A stretch of 64,000 nt of DNA, taken from Rhodanobacteraceae bacterium. Lineage in GTDB: Bacteria; Pseudomonadota; Gammaproteobacteria; Xanthomonadales; Ahniellaceae. Positions 45,981-55,253 of the stretch are shown piece after piece. Each line of letters begins with the position of its first letter. The first letter of the stretch is position 1. The notes below the pieces were generated by a model that worked only from the letters and a program-made list of their open reading frames with translations, was not told the DNA's origin and did not search any database. The stretch is from assembly GCA_016708465.1 (NCBI GenBank), contig JADJFT010000008.1, positions 124,001 through 188,000 on the forward strand. Direction: 5' to 3'. Both the position numbers and the translations under genes were made by a program.

Positions 45981-47512
45981 CACGCATCGACTCCTGGGCG
46001 TGTTGCGACAGTGGGCTGAGCAGGTAGTCGAGGACTCGGCGGGAGCCGGTCTTGATTTCGGCGGTGACGTTCATGCCGGAGGACAGGCGGACGTTGACGC
46101 CGTCGATGTTGAGTTCGTTGCGGGCGATGCGGATGCGTGCCTGGAAGACGAGACCGAGTTGTTCGTTCTGGATGGCGTCGTGCGAGACCGTCTGCACGGT
46201 GCCGATGATGGTGCCGTAGCGCGTGTACGGGAACGACTCGATCTTGATCACGGCTTCCTGGCCTTCGTGTACGAAGCCGATGTCCTTGTTCAGGATCATC
46301 GCTTCGACTTCGAGGGTTTCATCTTCGGGAACGATGGCCATCAGTGCTTGTGCCGGGGAGACCACACCTCCGACCGTATGAATGGCCAGTTGTTGCACCG
46401 TGCCGGTGACAGGGGCGGTGAGGCGCATCAGCGCGTCACGGCGCTGGCTCTTGGTGGCGTCTTCACTGAACTGCGCGATCTGTTCCTCGGCCTGGCGCAG
46501 ACCGTCGAGCAGACTCGCGCGGAAGTCGGCAGTCACGGTGTCGCGCGCTTCACGACCGGTGCTGATGGCGGCTTCGAGTTCATTGATGCGGCTGCGCTGG
46601 GTCGCGAGATCCTGTTCGGCGCTGATGCGCGCCTGTTCCGCGGTCAGATACTCGTGACGCGAAACGAAGTCCTTGCCGAGCAGGCGCTTCACGTCTGCGG
46701 CACGTGCGGTTGCGATGCGGTCGCTGTCGACCAGATGGGTGATCAGTTCGCGTGTGGTTGCGAGTTCCGCGGTGCGTTGCGCAAGCTGGCTTTCGGCGGC
46801 GTCACGCTTGGCGAGGTAGGCGCCGTATTCGCTTTGAATCAGACGAGTTTGGGCGGTGATTTGAGCGGGCGTCAGTGACCTGGATTGAGAGCGTTCGGCT
46901 GAAGCCGAACCCACGAGAGCAGACCCCGTCTCACGAGGGTCCGGGGGAGGCGCCCTTCGACGGGCTCTGGGCGAACGGAGGTTCCAGGTTCACGGTGAAA
47001 GGGGATTGCGGGGGGCGATTCTTCTCGACGGCATCGATCAGCGCCGCATAACGCGCGGCGCCGAGTGTTGCGGATTCGAGAGCATCACCAGACTTGCGAA
47101 CATCGGCTTCGGTGATGGCCGAGTCGAGTTCAATGAGCAGGTCGCCAGCCTTGACGCGTTGACCATCACGCACGTGGATGGCCTTGACCACCGAAGCTTC
47201 GAGCGGCTGGATGGTCTTGGTGCGTCCACCAGGCACCGTCTGCCCGGGTGCGACCGCAACGATGTCGAGACGACCGAAGGCAGCCCACAACAGCGCGACG
47301 AAGAACATCGCGATGATCAGGTGCATCGCCAGCCGCGGCTTGGCCGACACCGGCGACTCGACCAGTTCCAGATGCGCGGGCAGGAAGGCAAGCTCGTCCT
47401 GGCTGCGCACTGGCGGATCAAGTTGGGCACGGATATCCCAGTACCCGCGGAATACCTTCGCGTAGTGTGCGGCGAACTCGCGCCAAGCTGAAAAGCGAAG
47501 GCGCATACTCAT
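45973..47512 (-). pseudogene. HlyD-family type I secretion membrane fusion protein, one frameshift
   Basis: Adaptor linking the inner-membrane ABC exporter to an outer-membrane TolC-type channel. The N-terminal frame (47512 to about 46945) has a cytoplasmic start, one helix (LIIAMFFVALLWAAFGRLDIV) and the first lipoyl half (GRTKTIQPLEASVVKAIHV). The C-terminal frame (about 46945-45973) has the coiled-coil hairpin (AQLAQRTAELATTRELITHL), second lipoyl half (LTAPVTGTVQQLAIHTVGGV) and beta-barrel. Removing one G from the G5 run at 46943-46947 joins the frames, giving about 512 residues. The break lies next to a REP-like element. The start overlaps hlyB. Confidence 0.88.
46951..46978 (+). repeat. 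REP-like interspersed element copy B, inside hlyD
   Basis: GCCCTTCGACGGGCTCTGGG and flanks, matching the intergenic copy at 29741 at most positions. Here it is part of the coding region between the first lipoyl segment and the coiled coil of HlyD, translated as PFAQSPSKGAS, a low-complexity linker. The hlyD frame break is 4 nt away. Confidence 0.6.
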
Positions 47513-49668
47513 GCCTGCTGCATCCGGTACATCTGCCCGAAGCGGCTTTCGGGCTGCGCCAGCAATTCATCGGGTGCTCCGAACTCGACGATCTGGCCCT
47601 TGTCCATCACGATGATGCGGTCGGCATGGCGTACCGTCGACAGCCGATGCGCAATCAGCAGCACCGTGCGTCCGGCGCAGATCGCGCGCATGTTCTGCAT
47701 GACCGCTCGTTCCGATTCGTAGTCGAGCGCGCTGGTTGCCTCATCGAAAATCAGCACGCGCGGATTCGACACCAGTGCGCGTGCGATGGCGATGCGTTGC
47801 CGCTGGCCACCCGAGAGCGTGTCGCCATGCTCGCCGACCATGGTGTCGTACGCTTGCGGCAGTTCGCTGATGAACTCGTGCGCGCCAGCAAGCTTTGCCG
47901 CGTCGACGACGAGACTGAGCGGCATGCCCGGGTCGGCAAGCGCGATGTTGTCGCGCACTGAACGGTTGAGCAGCACGTTCTCCTGCAACACCACCCCGAG
48001 TTGACGTCGCAGCCATGCCGGGTCGGCGAGGGCCAGGTCATTGCCGTCGACCAGGACCCGGCCACGCTCCGGCACATAGAGCCGCTGCAACAGTTTGGTC
48101 AGTGTGCTCTTGCCTGAGCCGGAGCGGCCGACGATGCCGATCACCTCGCCGGCCTCCACCGAAAATGAAACTGCGCGCAGCACTTCAGCGGTGTCCGGCT
48201 TGTAGCGGAACACGACTTGGTCGAACTGCAAGGCGCCCTTGATGGCCGGCAGCGCAATGCGACTGGCGGCCGCTTCGGTGCGCGTATTCAGGATGTCGCC
48301 GAGGCGCTCCACCGAGACACCGACTTGCTGGAACTCCTGCCAGAGCTGCGCCAGCCGCACGACGGGCGCCGAAACCTGGTTCGCCAGCATGTTGAATGCG
48401 ATCAACTGGCCGACACTGAGCTTGCCCTCGATCACGAGCCGCGCGCCGAACCACAAGGTCGCGACGGTGACCAGCTTCTGGATCAGTTGCACGCCTTGCT
48501 GCCCGATGTTTGCCAGCCGCGTCACGCGCAAACTGGCGGTCACATAAGCGGCGAGCTGCTGATCCCATTGCCGTGTCATCTGCGGTTCGACCGCCATCGC
48601 CTTGACCGTGCTGACACTGCTCACGGTCTCAACCAGCATCGCCTGGTTGTCGGCGCCACGCGCGAACTTCTCGTTCAAGCGCGCGCGGATCATTGGCGTC
48701 AGCGTCGCTGACCAGAGCGCGTAACAAGGCAGCGAGATCACGACAATCAGCGTCAGCCAGCCGCTGTAATAGAACATCACCGCCAGAAACACGAACGAAA
48801 ACAGCAGGTCGAGCACCGACGTCAGCGCCTGACCGGTCAGGAAATTGCGGATGCTCTCTAGTTCGCGGACGCGCGCCACCGTGTCACCGACACGCCGCGC
48901 TTCAAAGTAGGCAAGCGGCAGTGCCAGCACATGTCTGAACAGGCGCGCGCCCAGCTCGACATCGATGCGACTGGTCGTGTGCGCAAATACGTAGTTGCGC
49001 AGCGTCGTCAGCACAATCTCGAAGCAGACAATCGCGAACAGCGCTGTGACCACGACATCCAGCGTGGTGAAACCGCGGTGCACCAGCACCTTGTCCATGA
49101 CCACCTGGAACAGCAGCGGCGTGACCAGTGCGAACAGTTGCAGCACAAAGGACACGCCTAGCACTTCAAGGAGCAGTTTTCGGTACTTGACGACAGCGGG
49201 AATGAACCAGGTGAAGTCGAACTTGGCGAGTTGCCCGAGCAGCGCAGCGCGTGATGTCACCATGAACAAGCGGCCAGCGAAGCGCGCCATGAATTCCTGC
49301 ATCGTGAGGATCACGGCGCGCCCGAGCACGAAGTCCTGGATCAGCACCTTGTCGTCCGCCGCCTTGGCAATGACGAAATGTTGCCCGTCACCCTGTATCG
49401 CCAATGCCGGCAAGCTTGCCATCGCAATTCGCGCGGCCGGATGTTTGCCGATGCGCGCCTTCAGTCCCATCGACTTGGCCGCGAGCAGCAAGGCGGTTTC
49501 ATCAAAGGGAATGTCGCGACCGGCACCGAATTCGTGGCGCAACTGTTCGATATCTGCGGCTATGCCGTGGAACTGCGCAAGCAAGACCAGGCCAAGAAGC
49601 CCGCTGTCACGCGCAGGCACATCGGTCGGGCTGGAGAGAACAAGGGATGGCGGCACAACGGATTGCAT
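47509..49668 (-). CDS. HlyB-type type I secretion ABC exporter with C39-like domain
   Basis: Inner-membrane ATPase/permease that recognises RTX substrates and energises type I secretion. I chose MQSVVPPSLVLSSPTD at 49668 (719 residues); the frame is open 68 codons upstream without family similarity. Residues about 20-150 form a C39-like domain lacking the peptidase cysteine (GLLGLVLLAQFHGI), as in HlyB. Six membrane helices follow, then the nucleotide-binding domain with Walker A GRSGSGKST, LSGGQRQRIAIARAL and VLIFDEATSALD. First gene of the secretion locus; its stop overlaps the hlyD start (ATGA). Confidence 0.93.
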   Translation of the reverse strand: MQSVVPPSLVLSSPTDVPARDSGLLGLVLLAQFHGIAADIEQLRHEFGAGRDIPFDETALLLAAKSMGLKARIGKHPAARIAMASLPALAIQGDGQHFVIAKAADDKVLIQDFVLGRAVILTMQEFMARFAGRLFMVTSRAALLGQLAKFDFTWFIPAVVKYRKLLLEVLGVSFVLQLFALVTPLLFQVVMDKVLVHRGFTTLDVVVTALFAIVCFEIVLTTLRNYVFAHTTSRIDVELGARLFRHVLALPLAYFEARRVGDTVARVRELESIRNFLTGQALTSVLDLLFSFVFLAVMFYYSGWLTLIVVISLPCYALWSATLTPMIRARLNEKFARGADNQAMLVETVSSVSTVKAMAVEPQMTRQWDQQLAAYVTASLRVTRLANIGQQGVQLIQKLVTVATLWFGARLVIEGKLSVGQLIAFNMLANQVSAPVVRLAQLWQEFQQVGVSVERLGDILNTRTEAAASRIALPAIKGALQFDQVVFRYKPDTAEVLRAVSFSVEAGEVIGIVGRSGSGKSTLTKLLQRLYVPERGRVLVDGNDLALADPAWLRRQLGVVLQENVLLNRSVRDNIALADPGMPLSLVVDAAKLAGAHEFISELPQAYDTMVGEHGDTLSGGQRQRIAIARALVSNPRVLIFDEATSALDYESERAVMQNMRAICAGRTVLLIAHRLSTVRHADRIIVMDKGQIVEFGAPDELLAQPESRFGQMYRMQQA

Positions 49669-50077
49669 CAATAAGCTACTCGGAAAGGGCCGACGCCAGC
49701 CATCGCAACGAAGTGCTGCGCAGACGCCGTCGAGACGAGAATCAAAGCTACGGGAACAGGTGCCACAGCCCCGACTGTGATTTCGCCCGCTTTTCGCGAA
49801 CGTGCGCTGGCCGCATTCCATGCGGCAACGCATCGCCTGATTTGTCACCGAGTGTGACGTGTTGCGTCGCACAAAACACGGGCAAATTGACGCGACAGCG
49901 AAATTACCGAATTCGGATGACGGTCCCGAACGGCATCAGACGCCAGTGATGTTGCGGATCGTGCGCAATTGACGCCAGCGATGCGCTCATCGCGCTGTTG
50001 CCCTGAATGGCCGCTGCGATGCCTGTTCTCAATCCCGCTCATCGCAGCGTCACCTCATGCCCGCAATCTCCAGGCAT
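49669..50077. other. intergenic region upstream of the secretion locus
   Basis: About 410 bp between the hlyB-type gene and the tRNA terminator. I see no credible gene, integrase remnant or attachment-site repeat. It should contain the promoter of the type I secretion locus, but no clear -35/-10 pair stands out. Confidence 0.5.
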
Positions 50078-50101
50078 AAAAAAACCCGCTTGCGCGGGCT
50101 T
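50078..50101 (-). terminator. intrinsic terminator of tRNA-Leu
   Basis: On the minus strand GCCCGCGCAAGCGGGTTTTTTT: a 5-bp GC stem with a GCAA tetraloop followed by seven T residues, about 10 nt after the tRNA 3' end. Confidence 0.9.
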
Positions 50102-50109
50102 CTTGAACT

Positions 50110-50196
50110 TGGTGCCGGTGGAGGGACTCGAACCCACACTGTGTCACCACAAACGGATTTTGAGTCCGCCGCGTCTACCAATTCCGCCACACCGGC
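50110..50196 (-). tRNA. tRNA-Leu (anticodon CAA)
   Basis: An 87-nt tRNA with encoded CCA. The acceptor stem GCCGGUG pairs with CACCGGC; the D-loop segment GGUAGACGC, the long class-II variable arm (UUGUGGUGACACAGU) and the T-loop GGUUCGAGUCC are visible. The anticodon loop CUCAAAA gives CAA, reading UUG. No integrase or att duplication is seen next to it, although the secretion locus begins about 440 bp downstream. Confidence 0.95.
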
Positions 50197-50249
50197 CGTG
50201 CAGGGGCGCGCATCATAGCGGGCGCGCCGGTGATGCGGAAGACACTGCG

Positions 50250-51338
50250 TCACAGCGAGTTAAGGAAATCACCGACCGGCGGCGCGAAGCGTTCGAAGTC
50301 GACCAGGAACGAATCATGGCCCTGAATGCTCGGTAGTGCGTGGTATTCGACGATCGCACCAGCATGGCGCAGCCCTTCGGCGATCTCGCGCTGCTGCTCG
50401 ATCGGGAACAGGATGTCGGTCGTTACACCGATCACCAGCGCGCGCCGCGCCTGACTGCGCGCCAGTGCGATATCGACGGCGCCACCGTGGTCAGCGAGAT
50501 CGAACCAGTCCATCGCTCGTGACAGGTAGAGATAGCAGTTCGGATCGAAGCTGCCGACGAAACGATCGGCATGTGCATCGAGATAGGCCTCAACTTCGAA
50601 TTCGCGCTCAAACGGGCGTGGATCGGGCACGTTCATGCGCTTGCGGCCGAAACGGCTGCGCCACTCCTGCGGCGAACGATAGGTGACCATGCCGAGCTTG
50701 CGGGCGATGCGGAAACCGTTCTCGGGCCAGGCATCGGCGCTGTAGTTGCCGTCTTTCCAAGCGGGATCGCGGCGGATTGCCTCGCGTTGCACTGATCGGA
50801 TCGCGGTGGCGAATGGCAGCGAATGCGGTGCCGTTGAAATCAGTACCAGATTCGATGCCAGCCCCGGAAACATCACGGCGAAAGCAAGCGTGGTCATGCC
50901 GCCCATCGACGGACCGACTAGCGCCCGCAAATGGGTTACGCCGAGCGCGTCGAGCACATGTTTGGTGGACGCGGCGACATCTTCGAGCGTGAGTTCGGGA
51001 AAGCTCAAACGATAGGCTTGTCCGCTCGCCGGATTGATCGATGCCGCGCCGGTCGAACCCTTGCAACTGCCGAGCGAATTCACGCAGATGACGAAGTGGC
51101 GCTGGGTGTCGATCGCCTTGCCGGGGCCAATCATGGCTTCCCACCAGCCAGGTGACGGATCGTCGGCACAGGATGCAGCATGTGCGCCCGGCGACAGCCC
51201 GGTCAGGATCAGCACGGCATTGCCGCGATCAGCAGTCAGCTCACCCCAGGTTTCGTAGGCGAGTCGGGCACGGTCGAGCTGGCCGCCACGGTGCAGCCGA
51301 TAGGGCGAAGGCAGGTCGATGTAGCGTGTGGCGCTCAT
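50250..51338 (-). CDS. metX: homoserine O-acetyltransferase family protein (MetX-like)
   Basis: Alpha/beta-hydrolase acyltransferase that activates homoserine for methionine synthesis. The 362-residue protein has GSCKGSTGAASINPASG, the nucleophile elbow LVGPSMGGM, the catalytic Asp in GVTTDILFP and the His in GHDSFLVD. In Xanthomonadales close MetX relatives have been reassigned as homoserine or serine O-succinyltransferases, so the acyl donor and acceptor cannot be fixed from what I see. It lies alone, divergent from the TrmB-like gene. Confidence 0.88.
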   Translation of the reverse strand: MSATRYIDLPSPYRLHRGGQLDRARLAYETWGELTADRGNAVLILTGLSPGAHAASCADDPSPGWWEAMIGPGKAIDTQRHFVICVNSLGSCKGSTGAASINPASGQAYRLSFPELTLEDVAASTKHVLDALGVTHLRALVGPSMGGMTTLAFAVMFPGLASNLVLISTAPHSLPFATAIRSVQREAIRRDPAWKDGNYSADAWPENGFRIARKLGMVTYRSPQEWRSRFGRKRMNVPDPRPFEREFEVEAYLDAHADRFVGSFDPNCYLYLSRAMDWFDLADHGGAVDIALARSQARRALVIGVTTDILFPIEQQREIAEGLRHAGAIVEYHALPSIQGHDSFLVDFERFAPPVGDFLNSL

Positions 51339-51413
51339 GCAGACTCGGGCGGCTAAGGGATGCGCAGCTTAGCCGCTGCTCGCATTGCCGCTCAATGCAG
51401 GCAAAATCGCAGC

Positions 51414-52076
51414 ATGGAAGGAAACTCGCCGCAGATCGTCAGCAGCCAACAAGGAATGCATACGCGACTGGCTGCGATCGTGCAGCGCCATTGTGCGCAG
51501 GCGTGGCGAGCGCCGCTGCATGCGCCGACCGAGGCGCAGTTCAAGCGCTGGTCGGCGACGCGCAATGCCGTGCGCTCGTTGGTCGTGGATCTCGGATGCG
51601 GGCATGGCGATAGCACGCTGCAACTTGCCGAACACCATGTCGACGCGGAATTGCTGGGTATCGACCAGTCTGCCGATCGGCTCGGGCGGCTTGCGCCACA
51701 AGGCTATGCGAACCATGGTCGCGTCACCCTGATGCGCGCCGAGGCTGCGACGCTGTTGCGGCTGTTGGCGGCGGCGCGGATAGCGATTGATGTGCTGTAT
51801 GTGTTGTATCCGAACCCGTGGCCGAAACCTGAGCACCTGATGCGCCGTTGGCACGGGCATCCGGTGTTCCCTGTCTTGCTCGCGAATGCGCGTCGTGTCG
51901 TGCTGCGCACGAATTGGCGCATCTACGCGGATGAGTTTGTGCGGGCGGCGCAGTTGCTCGGTCGTACCGGTGCGGTACAGACGCTGGCTGATGATGCGGC
52001 GACGCTGACGCCGTTCGAGCGCAAATACCGCGCCTCGGGCCATGCCCGCTTCGAGGCGGTCATCGTCGATGCCTGA
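51414..52076 (+). CDS. TrmB-like tRNA (guanine-N7)-methyltransferase family protein
   Basis: A SAM-dependent methyltransferase of about 220 residues starting MEGNSPQIVSS at 51414. The SAM motif VVDLGCGHGDSTLQLAEHH and the TrmB hallmark YPNPWPKPEHLMRRWHGHPV are clear, as is the C-terminal TPFERKYRASGHARFEAV. TrmB makes m7G46 in tRNA. The middle is somewhat shorter than canonical TrmB, so it could be a TrmB paralogue instead of the main enzyme. Confidence 0.8.
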   Translation: MEGNSPQIVSSQQGMHTRLAAIVQRHCAQAWRAPLHAPTEAQFKRWSATRNAVRSLVVDLGCGHGDSTLQLAEHHVDAELLGIDQSADRLGRLAPQGYANHGRVTLMRAEAATLLRLLAAARIAIDVLYVLYPNPWPKPEHLMRRWHGHPVFPVLLANARRVVLRTNWRIYADEFVRAAQLLGRTGAVQTLADDAATLTPFERKYRASGHARFEAVIVDA

Positions 52077-52182
52077 CAGCTGTCAGTGGTTGCCATGACG
52101 CATGGCACGGCGATTTTCCCGCGCCCACCGCTAGGCTCCGTTCACGTTGCGCAGGCGGCGGATTTTTCTGGGGATATGAACC

Positions 52183-53874
52183 ATGGCGCACGATCTGAAC
52201 GCGGCTGCCGATGACGCGAGCGAGCCGGCGGCTGCAACCGCGGCAGTAGTGGAACTGGCACCGATTGCCGAGTCGCAGCGCATCGATGTGTTGGATGTGC
52301 TGCGCGGCTTCGCGCTGATCGGCATCCTGATGATGAACATCGAGTGGTTCAACCGACCCATCGCAGTGCTAACCGCGCCCGATCTCGGGTTGCGCGACTT
52401 CGATCATGCCGCCGGATTTCTGGTGAAAGTATTTGTCGAAGGCAAGTTCTACAAACTGTTTTCACTGCTATTCGGCATGGGTTTCGCGGTGATGCTGCTG
52501 CGTGCCGAGGAAGCTGGGCGCCCGTTCATCGCATGGTTTGCGCGCCGCGCTGGTGTGCTGTTGCTGATCGGCTTGCTGCATAGCGTATTCCTGTGGACCG
52601 GCGACATTCTGCACGACTATGCGATCGGTGCGTTCCTGCTGCTGGCGGTGATCTGGTTGCGACGCGGTGGCACCGCGAGCATGAAGCTGCCGTTGTCGAT
52701 TGTCGCCATCGCCGGCAGCGCGCATGCACTGATTGCGATGGACAGCCATGTGCTAGGCGGTTATGCCTTCATCGCCGCAATCGTTGCAGTCGCGCTGTGG
52801 CTGCGCGGCAAAGATCGCTGGCGCTTCCTGCGCGATCCGCAAGGGTTGCTGCGTGTCGCCGTCGGCATGTCGCTGTTTCCGATCCTGATGATGTCGATGG
52901 CCGGCATCGTCGAAGGCGTTCGCCGTGATCCGGTCGACATGCAGGAACGCTATGACCAGAGCGAGGCCAAGCGCGTCGAACTGACCAAAGCGTGGCCAAA
53001 GCGCGAAGCCGAGTTGCTGGCGGAGGCGCGCAAGATCGCGCCCGGCGATGTCGGTGAAAAGGATAATGATGAGGCCGACGACAACACCGGAAACGGCAGT
53101 GATCGAACGGCGAAGTCCGATGCTGACGTCGAGGCCGAAAAAGACAAGGATGACAAGCTGCCGGCGGAGAGTTGGTTCATGCGCCGTGAACGCCAGACCA
53201 AGGGCGAGTTCTGGGAAGAACAGGCGATGACCAGCAAGAGTTACTGGGTCGCGACCAAATTCCGTGCCCGAGAGACGCTCAATGGCTTGGGTGGTGCGCC
53301 GTTCTTCGCACTATTCCTGTTGCTACCGATCTTCATGTTGGGTTGGTGGTTAGTCGAGACCGGCAAGATCCGCAATCCCGAGCAGCATCTCGTGCTGTTC
53401 CGCGCCATGGCTTGGATTGGCTGGCCGTTCGGTCTGGCCTTCGCGGTTGTTTCGAGCATATTGCTCTATCACCCGGCGTGGATCGCTGCACGCGGTCCGG
53501 ACATGCTGGTCGGCCTGCTTGGCTGGTGCGGTCAAGTACTGCTCTGCGCGGCATATATCGCGAGCTTTGTGCTGTTGTTGCGCAAACGCTTCTTCAAGCG
53601 GATGGTCGGTTGGTTGGCACCGCTTGGCCGTATGGCACTGACCAATTACCTGACTCATTCACTGGTGTTCTCGATCTTGTTCTATGGCTACGGTGCCGGC
53701 TGGTTCGGGCAAGTGCCGCGCTTCCAGCAGATGGGTCTGGTGGTCGCGATGATCGCGTTCCAGGCGGTGTTCTCTCGCGTCTGGCTGAACCACTTCAATT
53801 ACGGTCCGATGGAATGGCTGTGGCGTTCCGCGACCTATTTGAAGTGGCAACCGTGGCGTCGCGTCGCCAGCTGA
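52183..53874 (+). CDS. DUF418 (YeiB-like) polytopic membrane protein
   Basis: A 563-residue inner-membrane protein. The N-terminal half has the YeiB/acyltransferase-like start RIDVLDVLRGFALIGILMMN and several helices. A charged loop of about 110 residues (roughly 250-365), rich in Asp, Glu and Lys, separates it from the C-terminal DUF418 domain (GRMALTNYLTHSLVFSILFY, FNYGPMEWLWRSATYLKW). The family is sometimes linked to lipid or export functions but has no established activity. The acidic loop is longer than usual. Confidence 0.85.
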   Translation: MAHDLNAAADDASEPAAATAAVVELAPIAESQRIDVLDVLRGFALIGILMMNIEWFNRPIAVLTAPDLGLRDFDHAAGFLVKVFVEGKFYKLFSLLFGMGFAVMLLRAEEAGRPFIAWFARRAGVLLLIGLLHSVFLWTGDILHDYAIGAFLLLAVIWLRRGGTASMKLPLSIVAIAGSAHALIAMDSHVLGGYAFIAAIVAVALWLRGKDRWRFLRDPQGLLRVAVGMSLFPILMMSMAGIVEGVRRDPVDMQERYDQSEAKRVELTKAWPKREAELLAEARKIAPGDVGEKDNDEADDNTGNGSDRTAKSDADVEAEKDKDDKLPAESWFMRRERQTKGEFWEEQAMTSKSYWVATKFRARETLNGLGGAPFFALFLLLPIFMLGWWLVETGKIRNPEQHLVLFRAMAWIGWPFGLAFAVVSSILLYHPAWIAARGPDMLVGLLGWCGQVLLCAAYIASFVLLLRKRFFKRMVGWLAPLGRMALTNYLTHSLVFSILFYGYGAGWFGQVPRFQQMGLVVAMIAFQAVFSRVWLNHFNYGPMEWLWRSATYLKWQPWRRVAS

Positions 53875-55244
53875 TCAGCGCGTCGCTTCGAAGCGGACGT
53901 GGAAGCGGGTGCCGCCGAGTTCCGGGCTGCGTTCGACGCTGAGGTGGCCGCGGTAGCTCTTGATGATGTCCTGCACGATCGCGAGACCGATACCGTGGCC
54001 TTGAACGCGTTCGTCGCCGCGCACGCCGCGCTTGAGCACGGTTTCGACCTTGTCGTCGGGGATGCCGGGGCCGTCGTCGTCGACACAGATGTCGAGACCT
54101 GGACGGCGCGTGCCGATCGGGTTCAGCCGCACCACCTGCAGCACGACCCGACCCTTGGCCCACTTGAATGCATTTTCGAGCAGGTTGCCGAGCAGTTCCA
54201 GCAAGTCGCCGGTTTCGCCGTAGAAACGTGCCTGCGCATCGATCTCGAATTCGCACAGGATGCCACGTGCGGCATAGACTTTTTCGAGGCCAGTGACGAT
54301 TGCCTCGGCATGCTTCTCGATTTCGATCGGCGCCGAAAACGTCGCATGGCCGGACGCTGCAGCGCGTGCCAATTGGTAGGCGACCAGATCATCCATGCGC
54401 TGTACTTGTTCGGCGATGGTCACACGCGTGTCATCACCGTCGCCGGTTTGATCGAGTTGGCCGCGAATCACCGCCAGTGGCGTTTTCAAGCTGTGTGCGA
54501 GATCACCGAGCGTATTGCGGTAGCGCGTGCGTTGTTCGCGCTCGTTGCTGATGACGTCATTGATGCTGGAGGTCAGTGGTGACAGTTCGCGCGGATAGCG
54601 GTCGGGTAACTCGTTCTGCTCGCCGCGCTCGACGCGGCCAAGATCGTTCGCGACCTGGCGCAGCGGGCGCAGGCTCCAGCGCAGCATCAGTACCTGGACC
54701 AGCAGCAAGACTGCTGCTGCCGTGCCGAGATGGAAAACAACGTACGCCGGAAGACGTTGACCTGACGTTTCAGCGCAGTTTCCGACTGGGCGACGAAGAA
54801 CGTCATCTTCACTTCCTTGCCCTTGCCGATCTCCCATGCCACGCCTTGCGCATAGCGGTAGACACCGCCGATGTTGGTCTCCAGCGGCCCATCGAATTGG
54901 GTGCGTCCGGGTTCGAGCTGGATATCGAATGGAATCTGCCGACCGAGCGTCGATGTTGAGCGCCAGTCGTAGTCTGGACCAATCACGCCTGCGTACAAGC
55001 CAGACTGCGGCCGTTCGAATTCGGGGTCGGGCGGGATTTCCGGCAGGATTAACGTGCCGCGCACGTTCATGTCAGAGCCAGCGATATAAGACAGCACATA
55101 GCTGCGCAGACGTTCGCGCGTCGACTGCAAGGCACTTTTCGTGAACGCCTGTTCCAACGCGTAGCCGGTGACGCCAAGGAAGGCGGCGAGCGCGAGGCTC
55201 GCCGCCCACAGCAGTCGCGTCTGCAACGACAGGGCGCGACGCAT
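53875..55244 (-). pseudogene. phoQ: PhoQ-like sensor histidine kinase, one frameshift
   Basis: Membrane sensor kinase of a PhoPQ-type system. The N-terminal frame (55244 to about 54741) has helix 1, a periplasmic sensor (GTLILPEIPPDPEFERPQSG) and VNVFRRTL. The C-terminal frame (about 54741-53875) has helix 2, a HAMP region (WSLRPLRQVANDLGRVERGE), the H-box LGDLAHSLKTPLAVIRGQ, N-box LLGNLLENAFKWA and G boxes (DDDGPGIPDD, GHGIGLAIVQDI). Adding one C to the CC near 54741 restores LFSHLGTAAAVLLLVQ, about 456 residues in total. It follows phoP by 9 nt. Confidence 0.85.
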
Positions 55245-55253
55245 CGGCCAGCG

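Noticed and set aside
49669..50196. A genomic island inserted at tRNA-Leu
   Set aside because: No integrase, no excisionase and no direct repeat of the tRNA 3' end was found around the secretion locus.
50197..50249. A SAM-type riboswitch or other cis-RNA near metX
   Set aside because: metX reads leftward, so its leader would lie right of 51338; that short gap to the TrmB-like gene shows no riboswitch-like fold, and neither does this gap.
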